From: Fen-549 sp964636655
Lineage (GTDB): Bacteria > Actinomycetota > Thermoleophilia > Gaiellales > Gaiellaceae
Assembly: GCA_964636655.1 (NCBI GenBank)
Contig: CAZWTK010000012.1
Span: 1 to 59,240, forward strand
Direction of reading: 5' to 3'
Length of the DNA stretch: 59,240 bases
The notes beneath the pieces are model-generated. The model saw only the letters and a program-made list of their open reading frames with translations, was not told where the DNA came from and did no database searches. The position numbers were made by a program, and so were the translations under genes. Of the stretch, positions 48,818-56,242 are shown piece by piece. The number at the start of each line of letters is the position of its first letter. Position 1 is the stretch's first letter.

Positions 48818-50536
48818 CTAATCGCGCCAGCCGTTCGTGATCGGTGTACGCCGATCGCGCCCGAACGCCTTGGAGCGCAACTTCACGCCGGGCGGCGCCT
48901 GCCGGCGCTTGTACTCGGCTCTATCGATCATCGCCAGGGCGCGATCGACCACATCGGCCGGATAACCGTCCTCGAGCAACTCGCTCCGCGAGCGATCCTC
49001 TTCGATGTAGGCCTCGAGCACTCGATCGAGCTCGGCGTAGGGAGGTAGCGAGTCCTCGTCGAGTTGGTCGGCGCGCAGCTCGGCGCTGGGAGCTCGCTCG
49101 ATGGTCGTTGCCGGAATCAATTCCCTTCCCGCCCGCTCGTTCAGGTAGCGGGCAAGCCTGAAGACGTCCGTCTTGAAGACGTCCTTGAGCAGCGCGAAGC
49201 CGCCAGCCATGTCTCCATAGAGAGTCGCGTAGCCAACCGATAGCTCAGACTTGTTGCCCGTAGCGACGAGGAGCCAGCCGAACTTGTTCGAGAGGGCCAT
49301 CAGGAGCACTCCACGCACGCGTGCCTGCACGTTCTCCTCGGTCAAGTCCGGCTCGCGCCCGGCGAAAGCCGGGGCCAGCACATGCTCGAACTCCGTGACC
49401 ATCGGCTCGATCTCGAGCTCGCGAAAATCGGCGCCGAGGCCCTCGGCCAGTAGCCTCGCGTCGGTGCGGGTCGCGGCGGACGAGAAGCGCGAGGGCATCG
49501 AGACGCAGTGAACGTGGTCGGCGCCGAGCGCGTCGACCGCCAGCGCGGCGGTCAGCGCGGAGTCGATCCCCCCCGAGACACCGACCACCACATCACCGAA
49601 ACCGTTCTTTCGCACGTAATCGGCAAGGCCAAGCGTGAGCGCGCGGCGCATCTGCTCGAGGTCGTCGGGGAAGGGCATGACGCGAGCCGGAACCGGCCGC
49701 CTACGCGCGCGCCACTTAGTCGCGGATAGCACGATCGAGCAGACTTCGGGGCAACCTTGCTCGCGCGCGAGCGCCCGCTTGCGCACATCGCTCAAGCGGC
49801 GTGCGACCACCGCCGTCGGATCGATGTCGACGACAAGCAGCTCCTGCTTGAAGCCGGCCGCGCGCGCGATCACCTGGCCCTCGTCGTCGATCAGCACCGA
49901 GTGCCCGTCGAAGACGAGCTCGTCCTGGGCGCCGACGAGGTTGCAGAACGCTACGAAGGAGACCATGTCGCGCGCACGGGTGCGGAACATCTCCTCGCGC
50001 ATGCGCTCGCGGCCCACGTGAAAGGGAGAGGCCGAGATATTGACGATCAGCTCCGCGCCGGCAAGCGCCAGATCGGTCGCCGGCGGCCCGGGCTGCCACA
50101 TGTCTTCGCAGATGGTGATTCCAATCTTGACGCCGCCGAGCTCGAGCAAGAGAAGATCCCTCCCGGAAGCGAAGTAGCGCTCCTCGTCGAAGACGCCGTA
50201 ATTGGGAAGGAAGCGCTTACGGTAGACGCCCTTGATCTCGCGCCCGGTGCAGACGGCACAGGCGTTGTAGAGGTCGCCATCCATGTGCGGCGCCCCGATC
50301 AGGGCGACCGGCCCGCGCACCTGGCGCGCGATCCGCTCGAGCGAGCTCTGGGCCGCTTCGAGAAAGCCCGGGCGTAAAAGAAGGTCTTCGGGCGGGTACC
50401 CAGTCACGGCCAGCTCGGGAAAGAGAACCAGATCCGCTTTTTGCGAACCGGCGTCGGCAAGCGTGCTGCGTATCTTCTTCTCGTTACCACTGATGTCGCC
50501 GACGACGGTATCGATCTGAGCCAGAGCTAGGCGCAC
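48818..50536 (-). CDS. nadE: Glutamine-dependent NAD+ synthetase
   Basis: A 572-residue two-domain enzyme for the last step of NAD synthesis (deamido-NAD to NAD). The N-terminal nitrilase-type glutaminase has Glu in LFPELAVTGYPPED, Lys in YRKRFLPNYGVFDE and the nucleophile Cys in GITICEDMWQPG. The C-terminal synthetase domain has the ATP loop VGVSGGIDSALTAALA and NKSELSVGYATLYGDMAGGF. The GTG start has GGAGG 6 bases upstream. Confidence 0.96.
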   Translation of the reverse strand: MRLALAQIDTVVGDISGNEKKIRSTLADAGSQKADLVLFPELAVTGYPPEDLLLRPGFLEAAQSSLERIARQVRGPVALIGAPHMDGDLYNACAVCTGREIKGVYRKRFLPNYGVFDEERYFASGRDLLLLELGGVKIGITICEDMWQPGPPATDLALAGAELIVNISASPFHVGRERMREEMFRTRARDMVSFVAFCNLVGAQDELVFDGHSVLIDDEGQVIARAAGFKQELLVVDIDPTAVVARRLSDVRKRALAREQGCPEVCSIVLSATKWRARRRPVPARVMPFPDDLEQMRRALTLGLADYVRKNGFGDVVVGVSGGIDSALTAALAVDALGADHVHCVSMPSRFSSAATRTDARLLAEGLGADFRELEIEPMVTEFEHVLAPAFAGREPDLTEENVQARVRGVLLMALSNKFGWLLVATGNKSELSVGYATLYGDMAGGFALLKDVFKTDVFRLARYLNERAGRELIPATTIERAPSAELRADQLDEDSLPPYAELDRVLEAYIEEDRSRSELLEDGYPADVVDRALAMIDRAEYKRRQAPPGVKLRSKAFGRDRRTPITNGWRD

Positions 50537-50760
50537 GGTTCCTCCAGGTTTACGACTCCAGGTCTAAAACCGAGTTTACCATGCTTGCCGCCGTGGCCTT
50601 CGCCTGGTTAGCCCGATAGAGCAAGGGCACAACCACCCGTTCGGCTACCCTCTCGATTTCCGGTGCTCGCCGTCGAGCTGGTCGGGCGGGCTCGTTTTTC
50701 GCTGAGAGCTTCCGGCGCGAGCGCGACCAGCGACGACCTGGCCGATCGAGAGGGGATGGA

Positions 50761-52281
50761 ATGCGAATCGTTAACGAGCTGAACCGTAGGTGGTGGACGC
50801 TTGGGGCGGTCTCTTTCGGGCTGTTCATGATCATGCTCGACAACACCATCGTCACCGTCGCCCTGCCGACGATCCGGCGCGACCTCGAGATCGGCATCTC
50901 CGAGCTGGAGTGGATAGTCACCGCATACACGCTCACCTTCGCGGCCTTCATTCTCATCGGCGGCAAGCTCGCCGATCTGCTCGGTCGCCGGCTGATGTTC
51001 AACGTCGGTCTGGCCGTCTTCACGATCTCGTCGTTCGCTTGCGGTAGCGCCGGCAACATTCACGTGCTGATCGGAGCGCGCGCCGTTCAGGGAGTGGGAG
51101 CGGCGATCATGATTCCCTCGACGCTGTCGATCGTGACGGCCGTCTTCCCGCCGCGCCAGCGCGGAACCGCGATCGGCGTCTGGGCCGGAACAGCCGGAAT
51201 GGCGCTCGCAATCGGTCCGCTGCTCGGCGGCGTTCTGACCCAACAGCTGAGCTGGCACTGGATCTTCTTCGTGAACGTGCCTGTGGGAGTAGCAGCCGTC
51301 GTCGTCTCGCGCATCGTCATCCCCGAGTCGCGCGACACCTCACACGAGCAGGGTCTTGACTTCCCGGGGCTGCTCAGCTCCGGCTTCTCTCTGTTCGCGC
51401 TGACCTATGCGCTGATCGAAGGGAACGACAAGGGCTGGTCGTCGCCGCTGATCGTTTCCCTGTTCGTCATCGCAGGCCTGTTGATGATCGTGTTCGTACT
51501 GCTCGAGTTACACCAGCGGCTGCCGATGCTCGAGCTGTCTCTGTTCAGGATCGGGAACTTCGTCGGCTCGTCGCTGGTCGCGTTGCTCGTCTCGCTGGCG
51601 ATGTTCGGCGTCTTCTTCTTCATGTCGCTCTACGTCCAGAACATCATCGGCTACTCGCCGACCCGGGCGGGGGCCAGCTTCCTGCCGATGACCGTCCTCG
51701 TTATCCTCGTGGCGCCGTTCGCCGGGCGCTACTCCGATCGCATCGGTTCACGCTGGCTGATCGCGACGGGAATGGCGCTGGTAGCCGTATCGCTCTATCT
51801 CTTCTCGCGAGTCGGCCTGCACACGACCTACCCCGAGCTCCTGCCGGCGATGATCGTCGGGGGGATCGGAATGCCGCTGGCGATGTCGCCGACGACGGCC
51901 GCGGCGATGGCGACCGTTCCAGTAGACAAGGCGGGGGTGGGATCGGGCGTGCTCAACAGCTTCCGCCAGGTCGGCGGTTCACTCGGTATCGCGCTGCTCG
52001 GTGCGGTCATGGCTTCGGGAAGCTCGTCCTTCGCCGGCAAGGCCCAAGCTGCCTACCACGCCAAGGTGGAGAAAGCCGCGGCGCTGGGAGTACATCTTCC
52101 CGCGCCGACCGTTCAACAGAAGCAGGCGATCGCGCAGGAGGCCTTCGTACACGGGTTGCACAGCGCTCTGCTCGTATCGGCCGCGATCGCGCTTGGCGCC
52201 GTGGCCGTCGGCGTAACGCTCGTGCGCAAACGCCACCACGAGCACGCCGAAGAACTGAAGCCGGTAAGTGAGCCCGCCTAG
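50761..52281 (+). CDS. MFS multidrug exporter, DHA2 (EmrB/QacA) family, first copy
   Basis: A 506-residue exporter with 14 predicted helices. The DHA2 markers are FMIMLDNTIVTVALPTI in helix 1 (motif D1), GGKLADLLGRRLMF between helices 2 and 3 (motif A) and GPLLGGVLTQQLSWHWIFFVNVPVG in helix 5 (motif C). It is probably a drug/proton antiporter; the substrate is unknown. A GAGAGGGGATGG site precedes the ATG. The C-terminal cytoplasmic tail carries a His/Lys-rich KRHHEHAEEL. Confidence 0.9.
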   Translation: MRIVNELNRRWWTLGAVSFGLFMIMLDNTIVTVALPTIRRDLEIGISELEWIVTAYTLTFAAFILIGGKLADLLGRRLMFNVGLAVFTISSFACGSAGNIHVLIGARAVQGVGAAIMIPSTLSIVTAVFPPRQRGTAIGVWAGTAGMALAIGPLLGGVLTQQLSWHWIFFVNVPVGVAAVVVSRIVIPESRDTSHEQGLDFPGLLSSGFSLFALTYALIEGNDKGWSSPLIVSLFVIAGLLMIVFVLLELHQRLPMLELSLFRIGNFVGSSLVALLVSLAMFGVFFFMSLYVQNIIGYSPTRAGASFLPMTVLVILVAPFAGRYSDRIGSRWLIATGMALVAVSLYLFSRVGLHTTYPELLPAMIVGGIGMPLAMSPTTAAAMATVPVDKAGVGSGVLNSFRQVGGSLGIALLGAVMASGSSSFAGKAQAAYHAKVEKAAALGVHLPAPTVQQKQAIAQEAFVHGLHSALLVSAAIALGAVAVGVTLVRKRHHEHAEELKPVSEPA

Positions 52282-52367
52282 CCCGATCGAACAGGCGGAC
52301 TGCCCAGCCGCTTTCTCGAGCGCGATTCCGGTCGCCCTTCCGCGGGTATCTGCTTGTCAGACAGGCG

Positions 52368-53828
52368 ATGCTCGCAGGCTTGATCAACGACCAGAACCGT
52401 AAGTGGTGGACGCTCGGCGCGGTGTCGATCGGGCTTTTCATGATCATGCTCGACAACACGATCGTGAACGTCGCCCTACCCACGATGGAGAGAGATCTCC
52501 AGATCAAGGTGACGGAGTTGCAGTGGATCGTGGCGGCCTACACGCTTTCCTTTGCAAGCCTGATAATCACCGGCGGAAAGCTCGCCGACATGTTCGGCCG
52601 GCGCCGCGTCTTCAACATCGGCTTGGCGATCTTCACTCTCGCCTCGCTGGGCTGTGGACTGTCGACCAGCGCGCACATGTTGATCGCCTTTCGTGCGATT
52701 CAGGGTGGCGGCGCAGCGATCATGAACCCGGCCACCCTTTCGATCGTCACGGCCACCTTCCCACCCAGGCAGCGCGGAACGGCGATCGGGATCTGGGCCG
52801 GAACCGCGGCGACGGCGCTCGGCATCGGTCCTCTCCTCGGCGGTGTGCTCACCGAGCAGCTGAGCTGGCACTGGATCTTCTTCGTCAACGTCCCGGTCGG
52901 CGTTCTCGCGATTCTCTTCTCCCGCATCGCCGTCGTCGAGACGCGCGACAGCTCGCGCGAGCGGCGCCTCGACATCTCCGGCTTGCTCGCCTCGGGCGTC
53001 GCGCTGTTCACGCTCACCTTCGCCCTGATCGAATCGGACACCTACGGCTGGAGCTCGCCCTTGATCTACACGCTCTTCGCCGTCAGCGCGATCGCCTTCA
53101 CCGTTTTCATCCTGCTCGAGCTGCACCAACGGCTGCCCATGCTCGAGCTGACGCTGTTCCGGGCACGGAACTTCGTTGGCGCCAACGTCGTCGTTCTGCT
53201 CGTCACCATGGCCATGTTCGGAGTTCTCTTCTTCGTCTCGCTGTATCTCCAGAACGTTCTTCATTATTCGCCCACGCGAGCCGGCGCCAGCTTCTTGCCG
53301 ATGACGATCCTGATCATGTTGATCGCGCCGATCGCCGGTCGTACCTCGGATCGAATCGGATCGCGCTGGCTGATGGCCGGCGGCATGACGCTGATCGCGC
53401 TCTCTCTCTTCCTGTACTCGCGCCTGAGCGTCAACTCGGGGTATGCGAGCGTGGTCGTGCCGATGGTCATGGGCGGCGTCGGAATGGCAACCGCCATGTC
53501 ACCGACGACCGCGGCGGCGATGAGCGCTGTACCGGCGGCGAAGGCCGGTGTCGGCTCGGCCGTGCTCAACAGCTATCGACAGGTCGGCGGCTCGCTCGGC
53601 ATTGCGCTTCTCGGGGCGATCTTCACGACCGGCGTCCGTTCCGCCCGGAGTTCCGGTCAATCACCGTCGCTCGCCTTCATGCACGGCTTTTCGAGCGCGC
53701 TGCACGTTGCTGCGGCGATCGCGCTCAGCGCGGCGATCTTCGCCGCGCTGATCATTCGCCCTCGCCCACCCGGTCCCGACGAGGAGCCGGTATCGGGGGC
53801 CTCAACGATCACCGCCCGCGCGGCCTGA
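52368..53828 (+). CDS. MFS multidrug exporter, DHA2 family, second copy
   Basis: A 486-residue close paralogue of the gene before it, 86 bases downstream. The N-terminus NRKWWTLGAVSIGLFMIMLDNTIV and the whole helix pattern match the first copy, so the two come from a tandem duplication. It lacks the loop of about 25 residues near helix 14 of the first copy. A short dyad TGTC-A-GACA lies just before the ATG. The two may form one transcription unit; no regulator of the TetR or MarR type is next to them. Confidence 0.9.
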   Translation: MLAGLINDQNRKWWTLGAVSIGLFMIMLDNTIVNVALPTMERDLQIKVTELQWIVAAYTLSFASLIITGGKLADMFGRRRVFNIGLAIFTLASLGCGLSTSAHMLIAFRAIQGGGAAIMNPATLSIVTATFPPRQRGTAIGIWAGTAATALGIGPLLGGVLTEQLSWHWIFFVNVPVGVLAILFSRIAVVETRDSSRERRLDISGLLASGVALFTLTFALIESDTYGWSSPLIYTLFAVSAIAFTVFILLELHQRLPMLELTLFRARNFVGANVVVLLVTMAMFGVLFFVSLYLQNVLHYSPTRAGASFLPMTILIMLIAPIAGRTSDRIGSRWLMAGGMTLIALSLFLYSRLSVNSGYASVVVPMVMGGVGMATAMSPTTAAAMSAVPAAKAGVGSAVLNSYRQVGGSLGIALLGAIFTTGVRSARSSGQSPSLAFMHGFSSALHVAAAIALSAAIFAALIIRPRPPGPDEEPVSGASTITARAA

Positions 53829-54003
53829 GCGCTTTCAGACGAGCTGTCGCCTCTGGAGGTAACGCACCCTCCGCGAAGCGCCGAACGGGCATTAACCGGA
53901 ATGAAGGCCCGCCGATTGGGTGGGATCGGTGGATGCGATGCCAGACCGCGACGCCGAGCGCGGCCAAGTGGCGGAGCGCTTCGCTTCGTTAGGTGCCTAA
54001 CAA
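53829..54003. other. Gene-free spacer, nothing recognised
   Basis: This spacer lies between the second DHA2 exporter and the 3' end of the minus-strand RNA. No gene, repeat or strong hairpin was seen. Confidence 0.5.
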
Positions 54004-54035
54004 AGGAAAAAGCCCCGGCTGCGGCACCCGGGGCT
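54004..54035 (-). terminator. Intrinsic terminator of the structured RNA
   Basis: AGCCCCGG, a 9-base loop, CCGGGGCT, then TTTTCCTTT. It is the best rho-independent terminator in the window. Confidence 0.85.
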
Positions 54036-54205
54036 CAATCCGTTTTGGGGAGACCCCCGGCTGCGGCTCCAGGGGGCACTCCCAGAAGATAGGCCTTGGC
54101 GACGAACCGAGAGCTGTGGCTCTGCGGCCCAGCCACGACTTCGGAGCTATCGTCGCTGGCCTCTCTTCCCATCCGACCGCATCTGGCGTCTGATTTGGTC
54201 GGCGT
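54004..54205 (-). ncRNA. Structured non-coding RNA of about 200 nt, family not recognised
   Basis: An independent transcript is well defined on the minus strand. A near-consensus promoter (TTGACT-N17-TATAGT) predicts a start at about 54205, and an intrinsic terminator ends it at about 54004. In between: hairpin H1, GGTCGG/CCGACC mirror arms (54173-54202); a long-range stem GGAAGAGAGGCC with GGCCTATCTTCT (54158-54169 with 54084-54095, 11 of 12 pairs) enclosing H2, CCAGC..ACGA/TCGT..GCTGG (54129-54159), and H3, AGAGC-CACA-GCTCT (54110-54123); then a GC-rich hairpin at 54054-54076 and the terminator. The last two share GCCGCAGCCGGGG. No protein start with a ribosome binding site is present. Size suggests a 6S-like RNA as one option, but I cannot place it; it is not tmRNA, RNase P or SRP RNA. 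Confidence 0.75.
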
Positions 54206-54211
54206 GGACTC

Positions 54212-54240
54212 ACTATATGACCGCTCATGAGCCGAGTCAA
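54212..54240 (-). promoter_or_regulatory. Strong sigma-70-type promoter of the structured RNA
   Basis: -35 TTGACT (54240-54235) and -10 TATAGT (54217-54212) with a 17-base spacer. It is unusually close to consensus for this GC-rich genome, implying a highly expressed transcript. Confidence 0.8.
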
Positions 54241-54255
54241 GTAGCTCAGTCAAGT
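54230..54255 (-). promoter_or_regulatory. Two tandem 13-bp repeats over the -35 of the RNA promoter
   Basis: ACTTGACTGAGCT and ACTTGACTCGGCT follow one another on the minus strand (11 of 13 identical). The second contains the -35 box. A bound regulator here would block or recruit RNA polymerase. Confidence 0.55.
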
Positions 54256-54276
54256 GATCTTCGCACCCCAAAAGCG

Positions 54277-54309
54277 GCATAAAGAGCAGCATAAAGAGGC
54301 CGCATAAAG
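54277..54309 (+). promoter_or_regulatory. Three iterated GCATAAAG sites
   Basis: GCATAAAG occurs at 54277, 54289 and 54302, with spacings of 12 and 13 bases, each preceded by GC-rich bases. The sites lie between the RNA promoter and the XRE-TPR regulator gene and are plausible binding sites for it. Confidence 0.55.
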
Positions 54310-54449
54310 CCGCCTTGATAGACGGCCAAAGACACAGGCCACTCTCTGCTACGGGTCGAGCCGGGATATTCTCCGCTGAGGTGAATAGGTAATACCCAAA
54401 CAGGTGATTGCAGCCAAATGGGAAGACGACGAGTATCAGGGGGGTAGCA

Positions 54450-55805
54450 ATGCCGCAGTCCCACGCCGACACCCATGCCGTCTCGGCAACCGAACGCCAA
54501 CGACCGAAGATCGGGCTTGGCGAGCGAGTGCGCCAGCGGCGTGTCGCGCTTGGATTGACGCAGACGGATCTCGCGGGTGCGCGTTTCTCCAAGGAGTACA
54601 TCAGCCAGATCGAGCTCGGGAAAACCCGGCCCACGCCGGACACGGTCGATTACCTAGCCTCCCGTCTCAGCATCGATCCCGGCTACCTCTCCCACGGAGT
54701 CTCGACCGAGGACCGTGCTCGGGTCGAGGCGATGCTCGCGCGAGCCGAGGCACACGCGCAGGCGCGCGAGTTCGAGAGCGCGCTCGAGGTCTTCGCCGAC
54801 GCCAAGACCGCCGTAGCGGCGTCGGGGTCGGCCGATCTCTCTGCTCGACGGCTGCTCGGTGAGGGCTGGGCGCTAATGGAGGAGGGTCAAGTTCGCGAAG
54901 GGCTGGAGGCGCTGACCAAGGCTCGCGAGGTCGTCGACCAGGAGCAACTAGACGACGTCATTCGCGCAGAGGCTTTGTTCAAGCTGGGTGTTGCACGCAC
55001 GAAGCTCGGCAGCACGCACGTTGCAATCTCACTTCTGACCGAAGCGCACAAGCTGCTCGAGCAACTGCCTCTGGCCGCCGACTCGACGCGCGCGCAAGTT
55101 CTCGGTTATCGCTCTGTTTGCTACCAACGCGTCGGCGACATCGAAGCGGCGCGCGAAGACGCCGAGCGCGCGGTCGAGCTTTCCGAGCAGCTCGGTGACC
55201 CTCGCGTCATCGGCTACTCCTACATGCAGGCTTCGCTCGTCGCCGAGCGTGAAGGCCGCTTCGTCTTGGCTCGCACATACGCCGAGAAGGCGCGAGCGAA
55301 GTACGAGGAAGCCGAGGATCAGTTCCAGCTCGGGAAGGTGTTGAACAACCTCGGCTTCTGCCATGCCCTGCTCGGCAAGAACGACGACGCCCTCGCGAGC
55401 TTCAAGCGCGCGTACAAGATTTTCCTCGATGCCGGAGCCAACGAGTGGAGTGGTGGCGCTATCTCGTCGATTGCCAGCCTCTATCTCGAGACGGGCGACC
55501 CGGCCAAGGCCGAGGAACAGGCCCGGTACGCGATCGAGTTGATCGGAGACGAGGCTGTCGACCCCGAACAGGTCGGTGAGGCTCGCCTCGTGCTGGGTAA
55601 GGCACTACTCGCACAGAACCGCCTCGACGAGGCCTCAGACGCGCTGGAAGAGGTCAAGGGACTGTTCGAGAGTGTGCGTGCCACGAGCAACCTGTCTCGC
55701 ACCTATGTGGCGCTGGGCGACCTAGCCCGCGTACGCGGAACCACGGAAGAAGCGGCGCACCTGTACCGACATGCCGCCGAGTTGATGCAAGACCTTCGAT
55801 TCTGA
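54450..55805 (+). CDS. XRE-family regulator with TPR sensor domain (RRNPP-like)
   Basis: A 451-residue cytoplasmic protein. An XRE helix-turn-helix occupies about residues 22-80 (GERVRQRRVALGLTQTDLAG, FSKEYISQIELGKTRPTPDTVDYLASRL). The rest, about 85-445, is all-helical TPR repeats, with clear units such as GYRSVCYQRVGDIEAAREDAERAVELSEQLGD and LNNLGFCHALLGKNDDALASFKRAYKIF; about eight to nine units fit. This HTH plus TPR plan is that of RRNPP peptide receptors (PlcR, PrgX, Rgg-like) and of some Streptomyces regulators. A GGGGGG-rich ribosome binding site 5 bases before the ATG sets the start. A small exported peptide is encoded 16 bases downstream. Ligand and targets are unknown. Confidence 0.85.
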   Translation: MPQSHADTHAVSATERQRPKIGLGERVRQRRVALGLTQTDLAGARFSKEYISQIELGKTRPTPDTVDYLASRLSIDPGYLSHGVSTEDRARVEAMLARAEAHAQAREFESALEVFADAKTAVAASGSADLSARRLLGEGWALMEEGQVREGLEALTKAREVVDQEQLDDVIRAEALFKLGVARTKLGSTHVAISLLTEAHKLLEQLPLAADSTRAQVLGYRSVCYQRVGDIEAAREDAERAVELSEQLGDPRVIGYSYMQASLVAEREGRFVLARTYAEKARAKYEEAEDQFQLGKVLNNLGFCHALLGKNDDALASFKRAYKIFLDAGANEWSGGAISSIASLYLETGDPAKAEEQARYAIELIGDEAVDPEQVGEARLVLGKALLAQNRLDEASDALEEVKGLFESVRATSNLSRTYVALGDLARVRGTTEEAAHLYRHAAELMQDLRF

Positions 55806-55821
55806 GAGGAAGGAGGGAAGA

Positions 55822-56007
55822 ATGGCCAAACTCCTGCTACTACTCGCGCTTTGCGCGGTGTTCGCTGCGACAATCCTCGCAGGTCCGGGGGCCGCAGCAA
55901 GGCACAAGCCCAGGCCTGCGAAGGCGACCGTTACCGTTGTGACTACGACGAGCAACAGCTCATCCATAGTCGTCAAGGGTTCGGGCGGCGGGCGTATGCA
56001 CTACTAG
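55822..56007 (+). CDS. Small secreted peptide, candidate signalling pro-peptide
   Basis: A 61-residue product translated from a strong GGAAGGAGGG site. Residues 1-26 are a textbook signal peptide (MAKLLLLLALCAVFAATILAG, cleavage expected after GAAA). The mature part of about 35 residues begins RHKPRPAK, continues with a Thr/Val/Ser-rich stretch and ends GSGGGRMHY. It has no cysteines or known domain. Position right behind an XRE-TPR regulator is what a Phr/PapR-type signalling peptide would show; a simple small exported protein is the alternative. The stop is followed by a long hairpin that ends the unit. Confidence 0.7.
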   Translation: MAKLLLLLALCAVFAATILAGPGAAARHKPRPAKATVTVVTTTSNSSSIVVKGSGGGRMHY

Positions 56008-56069
56008 CAGCCGTGATGGCCTCGGGGGCGTGAGGGCACTGGCGGCACGCCCCTTGTCGTCGCGGCTGC
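56007..56069 (+). terminator. Extended terminator hairpin of the regulator-peptide unit
   Basis: An outer stem GCAGCCG (56007-56013) with CGGCTGC (56063-56069) and an inner stem GGGGCGTG (56025-56032) with CACGCCCC (56046-56053). It starts at the last base of the peptide stop codon. No long T tract follows. Confidence 0.6.
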
Positions 56070-56230
56070 AGTAGGTGCCACTCCGCTCTGCGTGGATCCA
56101 TTCGTCGTGCCGACGTACTCGCATGACCAGCCGGGCGTTCCTCTCGATATTCGAGGGCTGAGCGAATCAGACCGCGCGAGTCAACACACGCCTGTGCACA
56201 CTTCGGCCGTCGGTCAACGCAGCGGCCACC

Positions 56231-56236
56231 TACACT
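56231..56236 (+). promoter_or_regulatory. -10 box (TACACT), leaderless-type promoter
   Basis: TACACT stands 6 bases before the ATG of the PAC2 gene, which has no ribosome binding site. Confidence 0.55.
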
Positions 56237-56242
56237 GTTTAG

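Noticed and set aside
52403..53992. 529-codon alternative frame over the second DHA2 exporter
   Set aside because: His/Arg-rich frame-shifted reading of the transporter; no membrane helices.
54004..54205. Identification of the structured RNA as 6C RNA, SRP RNA or tmRNA
   Set aside because: Loops lack the C runs of 6C RNA, the SRP tetraloop/GGAAGCAGC region is missing, and it is too short and lacks a tRNA-like end for tmRNA.
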